Assembly (NCBI GenBank): GCA_964555935.1
Contig: CAZKUN010000103.1
Span: 1 to 29,493, forward strand
Length of the DNA stretch: 29,493 nt
Source of the DNA: CAZKUN01 sp964555935
GTDB taxonomy: Bacteria > Armatimonadota > Zipacnadia > Zipacnadales > VGFC01
Direction: 5' to 3'
Part shown: piece by piece, positions 15,155 through 22,182 of the stretch
How the letters are laid out: each line of letters begins with the position of its first letter
Numbering within the stretch: position 1 is the first letter of the stretch
Position numbers and translations under genes: made by a program
The notes under the pieces: model-generated
The model's input: the letters and a program-made list of their open reading frames with translations, nothing else
Databases searched by the model: none
Told to the model about the DNA's origin: nothing

Positions 15155-15634
15155 CTAGCCGGCCTCAGGCTCGAGCAGTGCTTTGGTCAGCTCGACGTAC
15201 TCCGGCAAGCGTGACGCGAGGCTGTCAGACAGCCCGTCGCGAGGGCCGATGTGCTCGGGCTGAATTGCGACGACACTCACTTCGGGCTCCACACCGACGC
15301 TCCTGCCTAAGGCGAGAACCTCGGCGACCCCAAAGCCGTGGGTCGAGGAGAAATCGGCATGGACACCCTTCTCGAGCAGTTCGTTGTCCAGTACCATCGC
15401 CTCGCCCACTTCCCTACCCATCTCGGCGGCGTCGATCAGGACGACCCGATCGGCTTCTTCCATGCGGAAGATGAGATCGAGCCCTTCTGTGCCGCCATCA
15501 ACGACCCACACGCCTTCAGGCAGCGAGTAATCCGCCAGACTACGCGCGACCGCGACGCCAATCCCGTCGTCGCCGCGAAGCGTGTTGCCCACGCCGATCA
15601 CAAGTGTCTTATAGTCTTGCGCTGTGCCTATCAT
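15155..15634 (-). CDS. [NiFe]-hydrogenase maturation endopeptidase
   Basis: 159 residues, HycI/HyaD/HoxM family. It removes the C-terminal extension of the hydrogenase large subunit after nickel insertion. The sequence shows LVIGVGNTLRGDDGIGVAVAR (first metal-binding acidic site), VVDGGTEGLDL, VVLIDAAEMG (second acidic residue) and SSTHGFGVAEVLAL (metal-binding His). These are the usual three nickel-ligand positions. I use the ATG at 15634 with GGAG 7 bases upstream. This start sits just past the large-subunit stop, so the ribosome-binding site lies inside the hydA coding end. The large subunit here has an eight-residue extension after DPCxxCxxH, which matches the need for this enzyme. Confidence 0.94.
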   Translation of the reverse strand: MIGTAQDYKTLVIGVGNTLRGDDGIGVAVARSLADYSLPEGVWVVDGGTEGLDLIFRMEEADRVVLIDAAEMGREVGEAMVLDNELLEKGVHADFSSTHGFGVAEVLALGRSVGVEPEVSVVAIQPEHIGPRDGLSDSLASRLPEYVELTKALLEPEAG

Positions 15635-15638
15635 CGAG

Positions 15639-16952
15639 CTACTCCACAAATTCGACATTGAGCAGATGGACCGAACAAGAGATGCACGGGTCGTAAGCCC
15701 GGACGAGCATCTCGAGCGTCAGGCCGATCTCCTCTTTGGGCTTGTCGAGGATGGTTGGTACGATGTTACGCATGTCTGCTTCGATGCTGCCGTAGTTCTG
15801 ACCCGTGGGAATGATGAGGTTGCAGTCGGTGATAAGCCCATCATCGCCCACGGTGTAGTCGTGGAAGAGAATCCCACGCGGCACCTCAACGGCCGCGGCG
15901 CCGCGCCCGGGAGTCCAGTCCACCGAGTCCGGCGACGCGCCGACGGCTTCGCTGGGATCCAGCCCTCGCTCCAGCAACTCGTCGATGACGTCGATGGCGT
16001 CCAGCGTGCACTCGACGATCTCGACAACCTGGGCCTGGTTATTGAAGAACGTGTTCATGCAACCAGGCTTCAGGCCGAGCATCTCGGCGACGCCCTTCGA
16101 CTCGGGGCGCAGCCACTCGTGGTTGATGTTGAAGCGAGCCAACGCGCCGGCCATGTACTCGCCGAGGTCGGTGTTGACGTGCTTGCTAGTACTGTGCAGC
16201 TCAACATTCTCGTGGATGAGGTCGAGGTAGTCCATCTCGTCGACCTCTTTGCCCTTGCTCGATCTGACGCGGCCCTCCACGAACTCGTACTTGCCTGGGT
16301 TCGTGACGGCCACGAACTCCATGTCGCGCTCCATGTGCGGGTTCTCAAAGGTCGAGAAGATCTCCGCGCACGTGGTGACGTCTTCCATGGATCCGGCGAG
16401 TCGGTCGCGCAGAGCTTTCAGATCATCCTCGCCGACGATCTTCGTGAAGCCGCCGACGCGCAAGGCGATGGGGTTGATGTGACGCCCACCGACAGCGGCA
16501 CAGACGTCGTTGCTCATCCGTTTCAAACGCAGGGCCATCTTCACCACGTCCGGGTGCGTCCCCACCAGCGGGATGACGCTGCCGACGCCGAGGAAGTCCG
16601 GCGCGGCGAGAAAGAGGACGTGGAGATAGTGGCTCTGCAGGTACTCGCCATGCATCATAAGGCGGCGCAGGAGCTTAGTCTGCTCGGATACTTCCACGCC
16701 CAGCGCGTTCTCCATCGCGCGTATGGACGCGGTAGTGTGTCCGGCTGAGCAGATCCCGCAGATGCGGGACGTAACGTGCACCGCATCCTGCCATGGCCGC
16801 CCCCGGAGCATGGCCTCGAAGAAGCGCGGGGACTCGGTAACGCGCAGCTCGCACTTCTCAAGTTGGCCATTCGTGACGTTGACCACGATGTCGCCGTGGC
16901 CTTCGACTCGAGTGACGTTCTCGATGTTAATGTCCAGATTCTGATGTCCCAT
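15639..16952 (-). CDS. hydA: [NiFe] hydrogenase large (alpha) subunit, group 3b-like
   Basis: 437 residues, the catalytic subunit. The L1 motif RICGICSAGH gives nickel ligands Cys65 and Cys68. The L2 motif DPCISCSVH gives Cys423 and Cys426 and ends at His429, followed by LLNVEFVE, the eight-residue peptide removed by the neighbouring protease. ENVTRVEGHG near the N-terminus is also characteristic. Length and motifs fit cytoplasmic group 3b NAD(P)-linked hydrogenases (sulfhydrogenase I type), and the gene order beta-gamma-delta-alpha is the classical one for that group. The start ATG has GAGGTG 7 bases upstream. It catalyses reversible H2 oxidation, with electrons passing through the delta, gamma and beta subunits to NAD(P). 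Group 3b is assigned from motifs and gene order, not from a phylogeny. Confidence 0.97.
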   Translation of the reverse strand: MGHQNLDINIENVTRVEGHGDIVVNVTNGQLEKCELRVTESPRFFEAMLRGRPWQDAVHVTSRICGICSAGHTTASIRAMENALGVEVSEQTKLLRRLMMHGEYLQSHYLHVLFLAAPDFLGVGSVIPLVGTHPDVVKMALRLKRMSNDVCAAVGGRHINPIALRVGGFTKIVGEDDLKALRDRLAGSMEDVTTCAEIFSTFENPHMERDMEFVAVTNPGKYEFVEGRVRSSKGKEVDEMDYLDLIHENVELHSTSKHVNTDLGEYMAGALARFNINHEWLRPESKGVAEMLGLKPGCMNTFFNNQAQVVEIVECTLDAIDVIDELLERGLDPSEAVGASPDSVDWTPGRGAAAVEVPRGILFHDYTVGDDGLITDCNLIIPTGQNYGSIEADMRNIVPTILDKPKEEIGLTLEMLVRAYDPCISCSVHLLNVEFVE

Positions 16953-16988
16953 ATACGCACCTCTAAAGGTCTTTTCGGTCCACCACGC

Positions 16989-17732
16989 CTACTGCACGTG
17001 CTCGGGCTTGTAGGAGTTGTAGCGCGTGTACCGATGCATGATCTCCTCGACGCTGCGGCCCGCCTTGTTGAGCACCTCTTGGTGTGACTGGGTGTTCGGG
17101 TCGTCTACGAAGCCACGACACGCTTCGCATGGATCACCGAAGTTGGGGCAGATGGAGTCGCAACCGGCCCGCGCAACGACGCCCATGCAGTCCAGGCCGA
17201 GGTCGTACATGCAGGCGTTGTTGTTCATCTTGCACTCGACGCAGACAGGATAGCTCGGGAGCCTGAATTCCTTGCCCTGCGCGACGTCAAGCACTAGTCG
17301 CAGGAACTCGTTGCGATCTATCGGGCAGCCCGGCAGAGCCACGTCGACCTTGACCTCCGCGCTAAGCGGCCGGGCGGGGATGGAGTCGAAGTGGTCGGCC
17401 TGGTCGCCGTAGACGTACTTCTTGCACTCGTCCAGATCGAGGTTGTTCTTCATCGCGGTGACGCCGCCCGTGTGGGCGCAAGCGCCGATCGCGACTACGA
17501 GGCCTGAGTGCTCGCGGATGTGCTTCATGTGCTCGATATCGCGACGCGTAGACAGCGATCCATCGACGAAGGCGATATCGACGTCGTCTTCCTTCTCTGT
17601 CATGCCCTCGCGAAAGTTGACGATGTCGACGATGGCCAGCACGTCGAGAAACTCGTCTTCGCACTCGAGAATTGTCAGCGAGCAGCCCTCGCATGACGTT
17701 AAGCTGAAGATGCCGATCTTCGGCTTAGCCAT
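16989..17732 (-). CDS. hydD: [NiFe] hydrogenase small (delta) subunit
   Basis: 247 residues. It holds the iron-sulfur relay between the NiFe site and the flavin subunit. Proximal-cluster cysteines are Cys14 and Cys17 (TSCEGCSLT), Cys85 (GACAHTGG) and Cys136 (PGCPIDRNE). The C-terminal part adds eight more (164, 167, 174, 182, 191, 195, 202, 205), enough for two further [4Fe-4S] clusters. There is no Tat signal peptide, so the enzyme is cytoplasmic. GGAGG lies 7 bases before the ATG, and the ATG overlaps the gamma-subunit stop by one base (TAATG). The longer open frame upstream to 17840 is a shadow of hydG. Confidence 0.97.
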   Translation of the reverse strand: MAKPKIGIFSLTSCEGCSLTILECEDEFLDVLAIVDIVNFREGMTEKEDDVDIAFVDGSLSTRRDIEHMKHIREHSGLVVAIGACAHTGGVTAMKNNLDLDECKKYVYGDQADHFDSIPARPLSAEVKVDVALPGCPIDRNEFLRLVLDVAQGKEFRLPSYPVCVECKMNNNACMYDLGLDCMGVVARAGCDSICPNFGDPCEACRGFVDDPNTQSHQEVLNKAGRSVEEIMHRYTRYNSYKPEHVQ

Positions 17733-18568
17733 TAGATTGCCTCCTTCAGGTGCCGGGCCTCGGCGTAGGAGAAGACAGGGCCGTCCTGGCACACGTACTT
17801 CTGGTTGATTTGGCAGTGGCCGCACTTGCCGACCCCGCACTTCATGTGGCGCTCGAGAGACATGATGATGTTCTCCTCACCGATGCCCGCGTTGAGGCAT
17901 TCGATGATGACGAAGCGGTACATGATCGGCGGGCCAACAACGATGGCCACCGTATCTTTGGGGCTCTTGATGTCGAGCTGCGGGAAGAGCGTCGTAATGA
18001 CGCCGACGTGGCCGTCCCAGTTCGGACTCGCCCGGTCGATGGTCTCGAGCAGCTTCACATCCGACATCCCGCGCCATTCGTCGAGTTCGTCGGAGAACAG
18101 ACGCTCCTCCGGCGATTTGCACCCGAACATGATGGAGCAGTCGCCATAGTCGCCTCGGTTGGCGAGGACGTCCTTGATCAACGAACGCGTCGGGACAAGC
18201 CCGATGCCGCCGCAGACAAAGATGATGTCCTTGCCCTTGAGGGACTCCATGCAGAAGCCATTCCCGAACGGACCGCGAACGCCCATCTTGGCGCCGGGCT
18301 CGAGCTGGTGGATGGCATTGCTGACGTTGCCGCAGTTGCGCACGACCAACTCGAAAGTCGGGTCGGACGTTGGGGCGCTGGATATGGAGATCGGGGCTTC
18401 GCCGATGCCGAGCATCGACACCTGGACGAACTGACCGGGGTCGTGCCCCAAGCTCTGCCCGCTATCCAGCGACAGCTTCAGATACCGCTCCGTGGCGGTC
18501 ATCATGGCTGCGTCCTGGACGGTGGCGAAGTCGGGTAGATATAGATCCTGGTTGACTGTGGCTACCAT
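17732..18568 (-). CDS. hydG: Hydrogenase FAD/NAD(P)-binding (gamma) subunit
   Basis: 278 residues, ferredoxin-NADP reductase-like, related to dihydroorotate dehydrogenase electron-transfer subunit PyrK. PISISSAP (about 59-66) is the flavin-binding strand. VCGGIGLVP (about 118-126) is the NAD(P)-binding glycine motif. Cys244, 249, 252 and 260 (MKCGVGKCGHC...VC) hold a [2Fe-2S] cluster. It is the site where electrons from H2 reach NAD(P)+. I placed the start at ATG 18568 because GGGGG is 7 bases upstream. ATG 18574, which overlaps the hydB stop as ATGA, is nearly as good and adds two residues. It is translationally coupled on both sides, to hydB and hydD. Confidence 0.95.
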   Translation of the reverse strand: MVATVNQDLYLPDFATVQDAAMMTATERYLKLSLDSGQSLGHDPGQFVQVSMLGIGEAPISISSAPTSDPTFELVVRNCGNVSNAIHQLEPGAKMGVRGPFGNGFCMESLKGKDIIFVCGGIGLVPTRSLIKDVLANRGDYGDCSIMFGCKSPEERLFSDELDEWRGMSDVKLLETIDRASPNWDGHVGVITTLFPQLDIKSPKDTVAIVVGPPIMYRFVIIECLNAGIGEENIIMSLERHMKCGVGKCGHCQINQKYVCQDGPVFSYAEARHLKEAI

Positions 18569-18570
18569 GG

Positions 18571-19617
18571 TCATACCCCCTGCGCCTGTTCCGCGAGCAC
18601 GTCCTTGATCGCGTCGAACTGGTTGATATCGGCGACGCAGGCGCGCGCGCACCGGCCGCAGCCCGTGCAGTGCGGATGGCCGAACTTCGTGTACTGGTAG
18701 TGGAACTTGCGGTTGACGCGGTGAGTCAGCCGGTCTTTGGCTTCCTCGCGGAAACTCTCCCCACCGGCGACGGCCGCGAACGAGTCCAGCGTGCAGGCAT
18801 CCCAGGTGCGGACGCGGGCGCCTGTCTCAAGGTCGGGGTTCATTACATCCGTCACGTTGAAGCAGTAACAGGTCGGACAGACAAGGTTGCACGTGCCACA
18901 ACGGAAACACGCCTCGCTGGCTTTCTCCCAGACCTCGCTGTCCACGGCATTCGTCATGGCCATCGGCATGAGACGCACGTCGACGTCGCCCATGCACGCG
19001 TCTGCCTCGGTCGCGGCCATCTTCCGGACTTCCTCGACGGCCGCCAGGTCCGCGGCTGTGGCATCGCGGGTCTCCACGCCGTCGAAGACCGCCTTGCCCT
19101 TGTCCGTGGAAACGTCCACGACGTATGCATCACCGATATCGGTCATGAACGCATCGTAGCCGTTGTCGGGCAAGGCGTTGCCGACGAATGAGGCGTAGCA
19201 ATACTCCTCCGCGCTGGTCTCGGCGCCGATGATGGTCAGCTGCGCTCGGCGGGCGAGGTAGAGGGGGTCGGGCTGGCCCTCTTCCATGACCTCATCGAGG
19301 CATCTGATCCCGGCGATGTCGCACGGGTGCAAGCCCAGGAAGACCGTCGGCTCGCCGGCCTCAGCGGGAGTGATCTCCGGCTGGGGGCCGAGTTTGAACT
19401 CGAAGAGCCGTTCGTCTTTGGGCAGCAACCAGTGCTTGGGCGGCAATACGGTCGTCGGATAGTCAAGCTCCAACTCACAGGGGCTCTGAATCTCATCGAA
19501 GATATACTGCTCGCCTTTACCCCGATGGATCTTCTTGGGGCCAATGACTTTCTGGTTGGCAAGCAAGGCCTCGACGAGAGATGGCAGAGCCTCCTTCGAC
19601 ATAACGCGAAGCGCCAT
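18571..19617 (-). CDS. hydB: Hydrogenase iron-sulfur (beta) subunit
   Basis: 348 residues, 4Fe-4S dicluster protein of the sulfhydrogenase beta / anaerobic sulfite reductase A type. Two C-x2-C-x2-C-x3-C clusters are visible: Cys237/240/243/247 (CFRCGTCNLVCP) and Cys317/320/323/327 (CTGCGRCARAC). The N-terminal domain includes FLGLHPCDIAGIRCLDEV, another hallmark of the family. In Pyrococcus the homologous subunit, with gamma, gives the enzyme its sulfur-reductase activity; this is not known for the present protein. The start is the ATG at 19617 with GGAGGG 8 bases upstream. The frame is open to 19809, but that part has no coding character. It lies 61 bases after hypE and is the first structural gene. 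Confidence 0.96.
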   Translation of the reverse strand: MALRVMSKEALPSLVEALLANQKVIGPKKIHRGKGEQYIFDEIQSPCELELDYPTTVLPPKHWLLPKDERLFEFKLGPQPEITPAEAGEPTVFLGLHPCDIAGIRCLDEVMEEGQPDPLYLARRAQLTIIGAETSAEEYCYASFVGNALPDNGYDAFMTDIGDAYVVDVSTDKGKAVFDGVETRDATAADLAAVEEVRKMAATEADACMGDVDVRLMPMAMTNAVDSEVWEKASEACFRCGTCNLVCPTCYCFNVTDVMNPDLETGARVRTWDACTLDSFAAVAGGESFREEAKDRLTHRVNRKFHYQYTKFGHPHCTGCGRCARACVADINQFDAIKDVLAEQAQGV

Positions 19618-19678
19618 TCTCTGCGCCCTCCTGACGGAAATGAGGCTAGGGTGGTGACGCGCTTTATTGCGCGCCGCT

Positions 19679-20710
19679 TCAGCAGATCCGTGGCAGTAGT
19701 TCGCCACTCGGCAAGTCAACAATACGCGTGGGTCCCAAAGGAGTTCGTGCCGTGACACGGCTTTCTCCGAGGCCTTTGACCTCGCCGAGCACGGCGGCAT
19801 CTTGGCCAAGCGCGTGACTCTTCATCGCAGCGAGAACGGCATCGGCCCTGTCGGGCGCGACAAGCACCATCAGCTTCCCCTCGTTGGCCATGGCCATCGG
19901 ATCGTAACCAAGCAGGTCGCACGCCGCTCGCGTCTGCGGCTTGAGCGGGATTGCGTCCTCGACGATCTCGATGTGCGCGCTTGACTGCTCCGACATCTCG
20001 TTCAGAGACGCCGACAGTCCGCCTCGAGTCAGGTCGCGAATGGCGTGCACGCCGTCGCCACCAGCCTCGAGCATGGACTCAACCAAGCCATTGAGGGGCG
20101 CGCAGTCGGTGCGGAAGTCGCCTTCGAGGGGGAGTTCGTTGCGGGCCTTCAGCACCGCCACTGCGTGGTCGGCCAGCGTCCCGTTCACGATCACCACGTC
20201 GCCCGCCGAGGCCCTCTCGCCGCCCAACTCGACCCCCGGCGGGATCAGCCCCACACCGGCGGTGTTGATGAACAAGCAATCGGCAGCTCCACGCTCGACG
20301 ACCTTGGTGTCTCCCGTCACGATGCGCGCGTCCGCTTCCTCGCATGCTATTCGGATCGAAGCCGTGATCTGCGCGAGCGTCTCTGTCTCCAGGCCCTCCT
20401 CGATCACAAGACCGAGAGTGAGCCCGAGAGGCCGAGCGCCCATGCACGCGAGATCGTTAACCGTCCCGCACACGGCCAACCGACCGACATCGCCGCCCGG
20501 GAACATGATCGGCGAGACTACAAACGAATCGGTGGTCATCGCGATTCGCTCGCCGCTCGGCAGTTCGAGGGTGGCAGCGTCGTTAAGTTGCGTCACGCCG
20601 TTCGCGGGGCCAAGGAGCGACAAGCAGTCGCCTATCAGGTCCTGCATCAGACGGCCGCCGCCGCCATGGCCCAGCAGTATGCGCGATCCCGATCCGATTG
20701 CGTCCGTCAC
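19679..20710 (-). CDS. hypE: Hydrogenase maturation factor HypE
   Basis: 343 residues. HypE dehydrates the carbamoyl group that HypF puts on its C-terminal cysteine, producing the thiocyanate that becomes the iron cyanide ligands. The C-terminal PRIC (Cys343) is intact. The PurM-like ATP-binding pattern is clear: LLGHGGGGRLMQDLI, LNDAATLELPSG, MTTDSFVVSPIMFPGGDVGRLAVCGTVNDLACMGA, RIVTGDTKVVERG and AIRDLTRGGLSASLNE. It starts with GTG at 20710, with AGGTG 5 bases upstream, 28 bases after the hypD stop. Confidence 0.97.
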   Translation of the reverse strand: MTDAIGSGSRILLGHGGGGRLMQDLIGDCLSLLGPANGVTQLNDAATLELPSGERIAMTTDSFVVSPIMFPGGDVGRLAVCGTVNDLACMGARPLGLTLGLVIEEGLETETLAQITASIRIACEEADARIVTGDTKVVERGAADCLFINTAGVGLIPPGVELGGERASAGDVVIVNGTLADHAVAVLKARNELPLEGDFRTDCAPLNGLVESMLEAGGDGVHAIRDLTRGGLSASLNEMSEQSSAHIEIVEDAIPLKPQTRAACDLLGYDPMAMANEGKLMVLVAPDRADAVLAAMKSHALGQDAAVLGEVKGLGESRVTARTPLGPTRIVDLPSGELLPRIC

Positions 20711-20738
20711 CTACACACCTGTGCCTTTCTCCACATCG

Positions 20739-21839
20739 CTAGGCGCTCCGATATCGATACTCGGCCGCGCACGCGCCCTCCGATGACACCATGCACGGGC
20801 CGAGCGGCTTGTCCGGGGTACAGGACTTCCCAAATACCGGGCACTCCTTGGGCAACAGGCGCCCGCGGAGCATGTCGCCGCAGTGGCAGGCCGGATGCTC
20901 CTTCGCCTCCGACACTTGCAGGTCGAGCCGGTTCAGGACATCGAACTCGGCCCAATCCTCCCGCAACCGCAGCCCGCTGTCTGGGATGATCCCGATCCCA
21001 CGCCACGAAGCCTCGCCGACTTCAAACACCGAGTAGATGGCTTCCACGGCACGACGGTTGCCCGCTTCAGTGACCGCCCTGCCGTAGGCATTCTCCACGT
21101 CCGCGTCACCACGCGCAACTTGCCCGAGAAGCCCACGTACAGCCAAGAGGATATCCAAGGGCTCGAACCCAGCCACGACACACGGGATGCGGTGTGTCTC
21201 CGCAACCGCGTGATAGGCGTCCGAGCCGATAACGACGCTAACATGACCTGGACAGATGAAGCCGTGGAGGTTGACGCCCTCCTCGGCCATAAGCGCGTGC
21301 ATGGCCGGCGGCACGAGCTTGTGCGCGTCGAGAATGGACAGATTGCCGATGCCGGCTTTGCGCGCGGCTTGAAGCATCAGCGCGATCGTGGGGACGGTGG
21401 TCTCAAAGCCGACCGCGACCATCACGATCTCGCGGTCGGGGTTTTCCTTAGCGAGCTGAATGCAGTCCATCGGCGAGTAGACGACCCGCACCTGGCCGCC
21501 CGCGGCCCGGACCTCGGCTAGGCTCGCTTCGGTGCCTGGAACGCGGACCATATCGCCGAACGTGACGAGGATCGTGTCATCGCGCCCCGCAATCGCGAGA
21601 GCCAAGTCGATCTGCCTCGCGGCTGTCACGCAGACCGGGCACCCCGGTCCGGACACGAGCCGCAGGTCCTCGCCGATGGCCTGGCGGATGCCCGCGTGAG
21701 CGATGGCATGCGAGTGCGTCCCGCAGACCTCCATCAGGTGAGCCGGGCCGCCAATGCGCTGCGCCGCCCGGGCGGCGAGTTCGCGGCAGTCCGAAACGAG
21801 AGCCTCGAGCGCGATGGTCGGACCGGCGGCGACGCTCAT
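20739..21839 (-). CDS. hypD: Hydrogenase maturation factor HypD
   Basis: 366 residues, the scaffold with HypC on which Fe(CN)2CO is assembled. Conserved motifs are MEVCGTHSHAI (Cys39), SGPGCPVCVT, VGFETTVPTIA, LHGFICPGHVSVVIG and CVVAGFEPLDIL. The C-terminal cysteine-rich part, ACHCGDMLRGRLLPKECPVFG then CTPDKPLGPCMVSSEGACAAEY, carries the [4Fe-4S] ligands. The ATG overlaps the hypC stop as ATGA, typical of a hypCD pair whose products form a complex. Confidence 0.97.
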   Translation of the reverse strand: MSVAAGPTIALEALVSDCRELAARAAQRIGGPAHLMEVCGTHSHAIAHAGIRQAIGEDLRLVSGPGCPVCVTAARQIDLALAIAGRDDTILVTFGDMVRVPGTEASLAEVRAAGGQVRVVYSPMDCIQLAKENPDREIVMVAVGFETTVPTIALMLQAARKAGIGNLSILDAHKLVPPAMHALMAEEGVNLHGFICPGHVSVVIGSDAYHAVAETHRIPCVVAGFEPLDILLAVRGLLGQVARGDADVENAYGRAVTEAGNRRAVEAIYSVFEVGEASWRGIGIIPDSGLRLREDWAEFDVLNRLDLQVSEAKEHPACHCGDMLRGRLLPKECPVFGKSCTPDKPLGPCMVSSEGACAAEYRYRSA

Positions 21840-22081
21840 GCGATCTCCTCATCCATCTGAGCCTTGAGCATGTCCGCTTCGGCGAGCATCGCCTGGGTCT
21901 CCAGAGCCTGCTCTTCATCCATCTTGTCGAGGGCGAAGCCCGCATGCACGAGCACCCACTCGCCTGCCGAGGCGTCCGGGCAGAGCGTCATCACGACCTT
22001 CACGGTCGCGCCGCCACCCACATCAACCGTGGCGGTGTCGTCGTTGAGTTCGGTGATCTTGCCCGGGACGGCTACGCACAT
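21836..22081 (-). CDS. hypC: Hydrogenase maturation chaperone HypC
   Basis: 81 residues starting MCVAVPGKI. Cys2, exposed after Met removal, is the functional iron-binding residue. GEWVLVHAGFALDKMDEEQA is the conserved second half, and a longer than usual acidic helical tail (AMLAEADMLKAQMDEE) ends the protein. HypC chaperones the large-subunit precursor and forms the HypCD complex. The start is fixed by Cys2 and by GAGGG 7 bases upstream. The frame open to 22153 reads through the inverted repeat and is not coding. Only 28 bases separate the start from the REPIN-like element. Confidence 0.96.
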   Translation of the reverse strand: MCVAVPGKITELNDDTATVDVGGGATVKVVMTLCPDASAGEWVLVHAGFALDKMDEEQALETQAMLAEADMLKAQMDEEIA

Positions 22082-22109
22082 GCGGCTACCCTCTGCGTGT
22101 CTCTGTCGT

Positions 22110-22182
22110 TGTAGGAGGGGTTTCAACCCCGACTGTCGCTGTTGCCGACACAAACGGCGTCGGGGTTGAAACCCCTCCTACA
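22110..22182. repeat. REPIN-like inverted pair of GTAG palindromes
   Basis: Two 24-bp arms, 22110-22133 and 22159-22182, are perfect inverted copies separated by 25 bases. Each arm reads T-GTAG-GA followed by the palindrome GGGGTTTCAACCCC and GAC. A 5' GTAG tetranucleotide followed by a short hairpin is the signature of REP sequences processed by RAYT (TnpA-REP) transposases, and two facing REPs make a REPIN. The loop also contains TGTCG...CGACA. The right arm supplies the hypF stop codon (its GTAG gives TAG). No RAYT gene is in the window. Confidence 0.8.

Noticed and set aside
15639..16952. Selenocysteine in the hydrogenase large subunit
   Set aside because: Both CxxC motifs are encoded by ordinary cysteine codons and there is no in-frame TGA.
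22110..22182. CRISPR-like repeat
   Set aside because: GTTTCAACCCC resembles some CRISPR repeats, but there are only two copies, in inverted rather than direct orientation, with no spacers and no cas genes.
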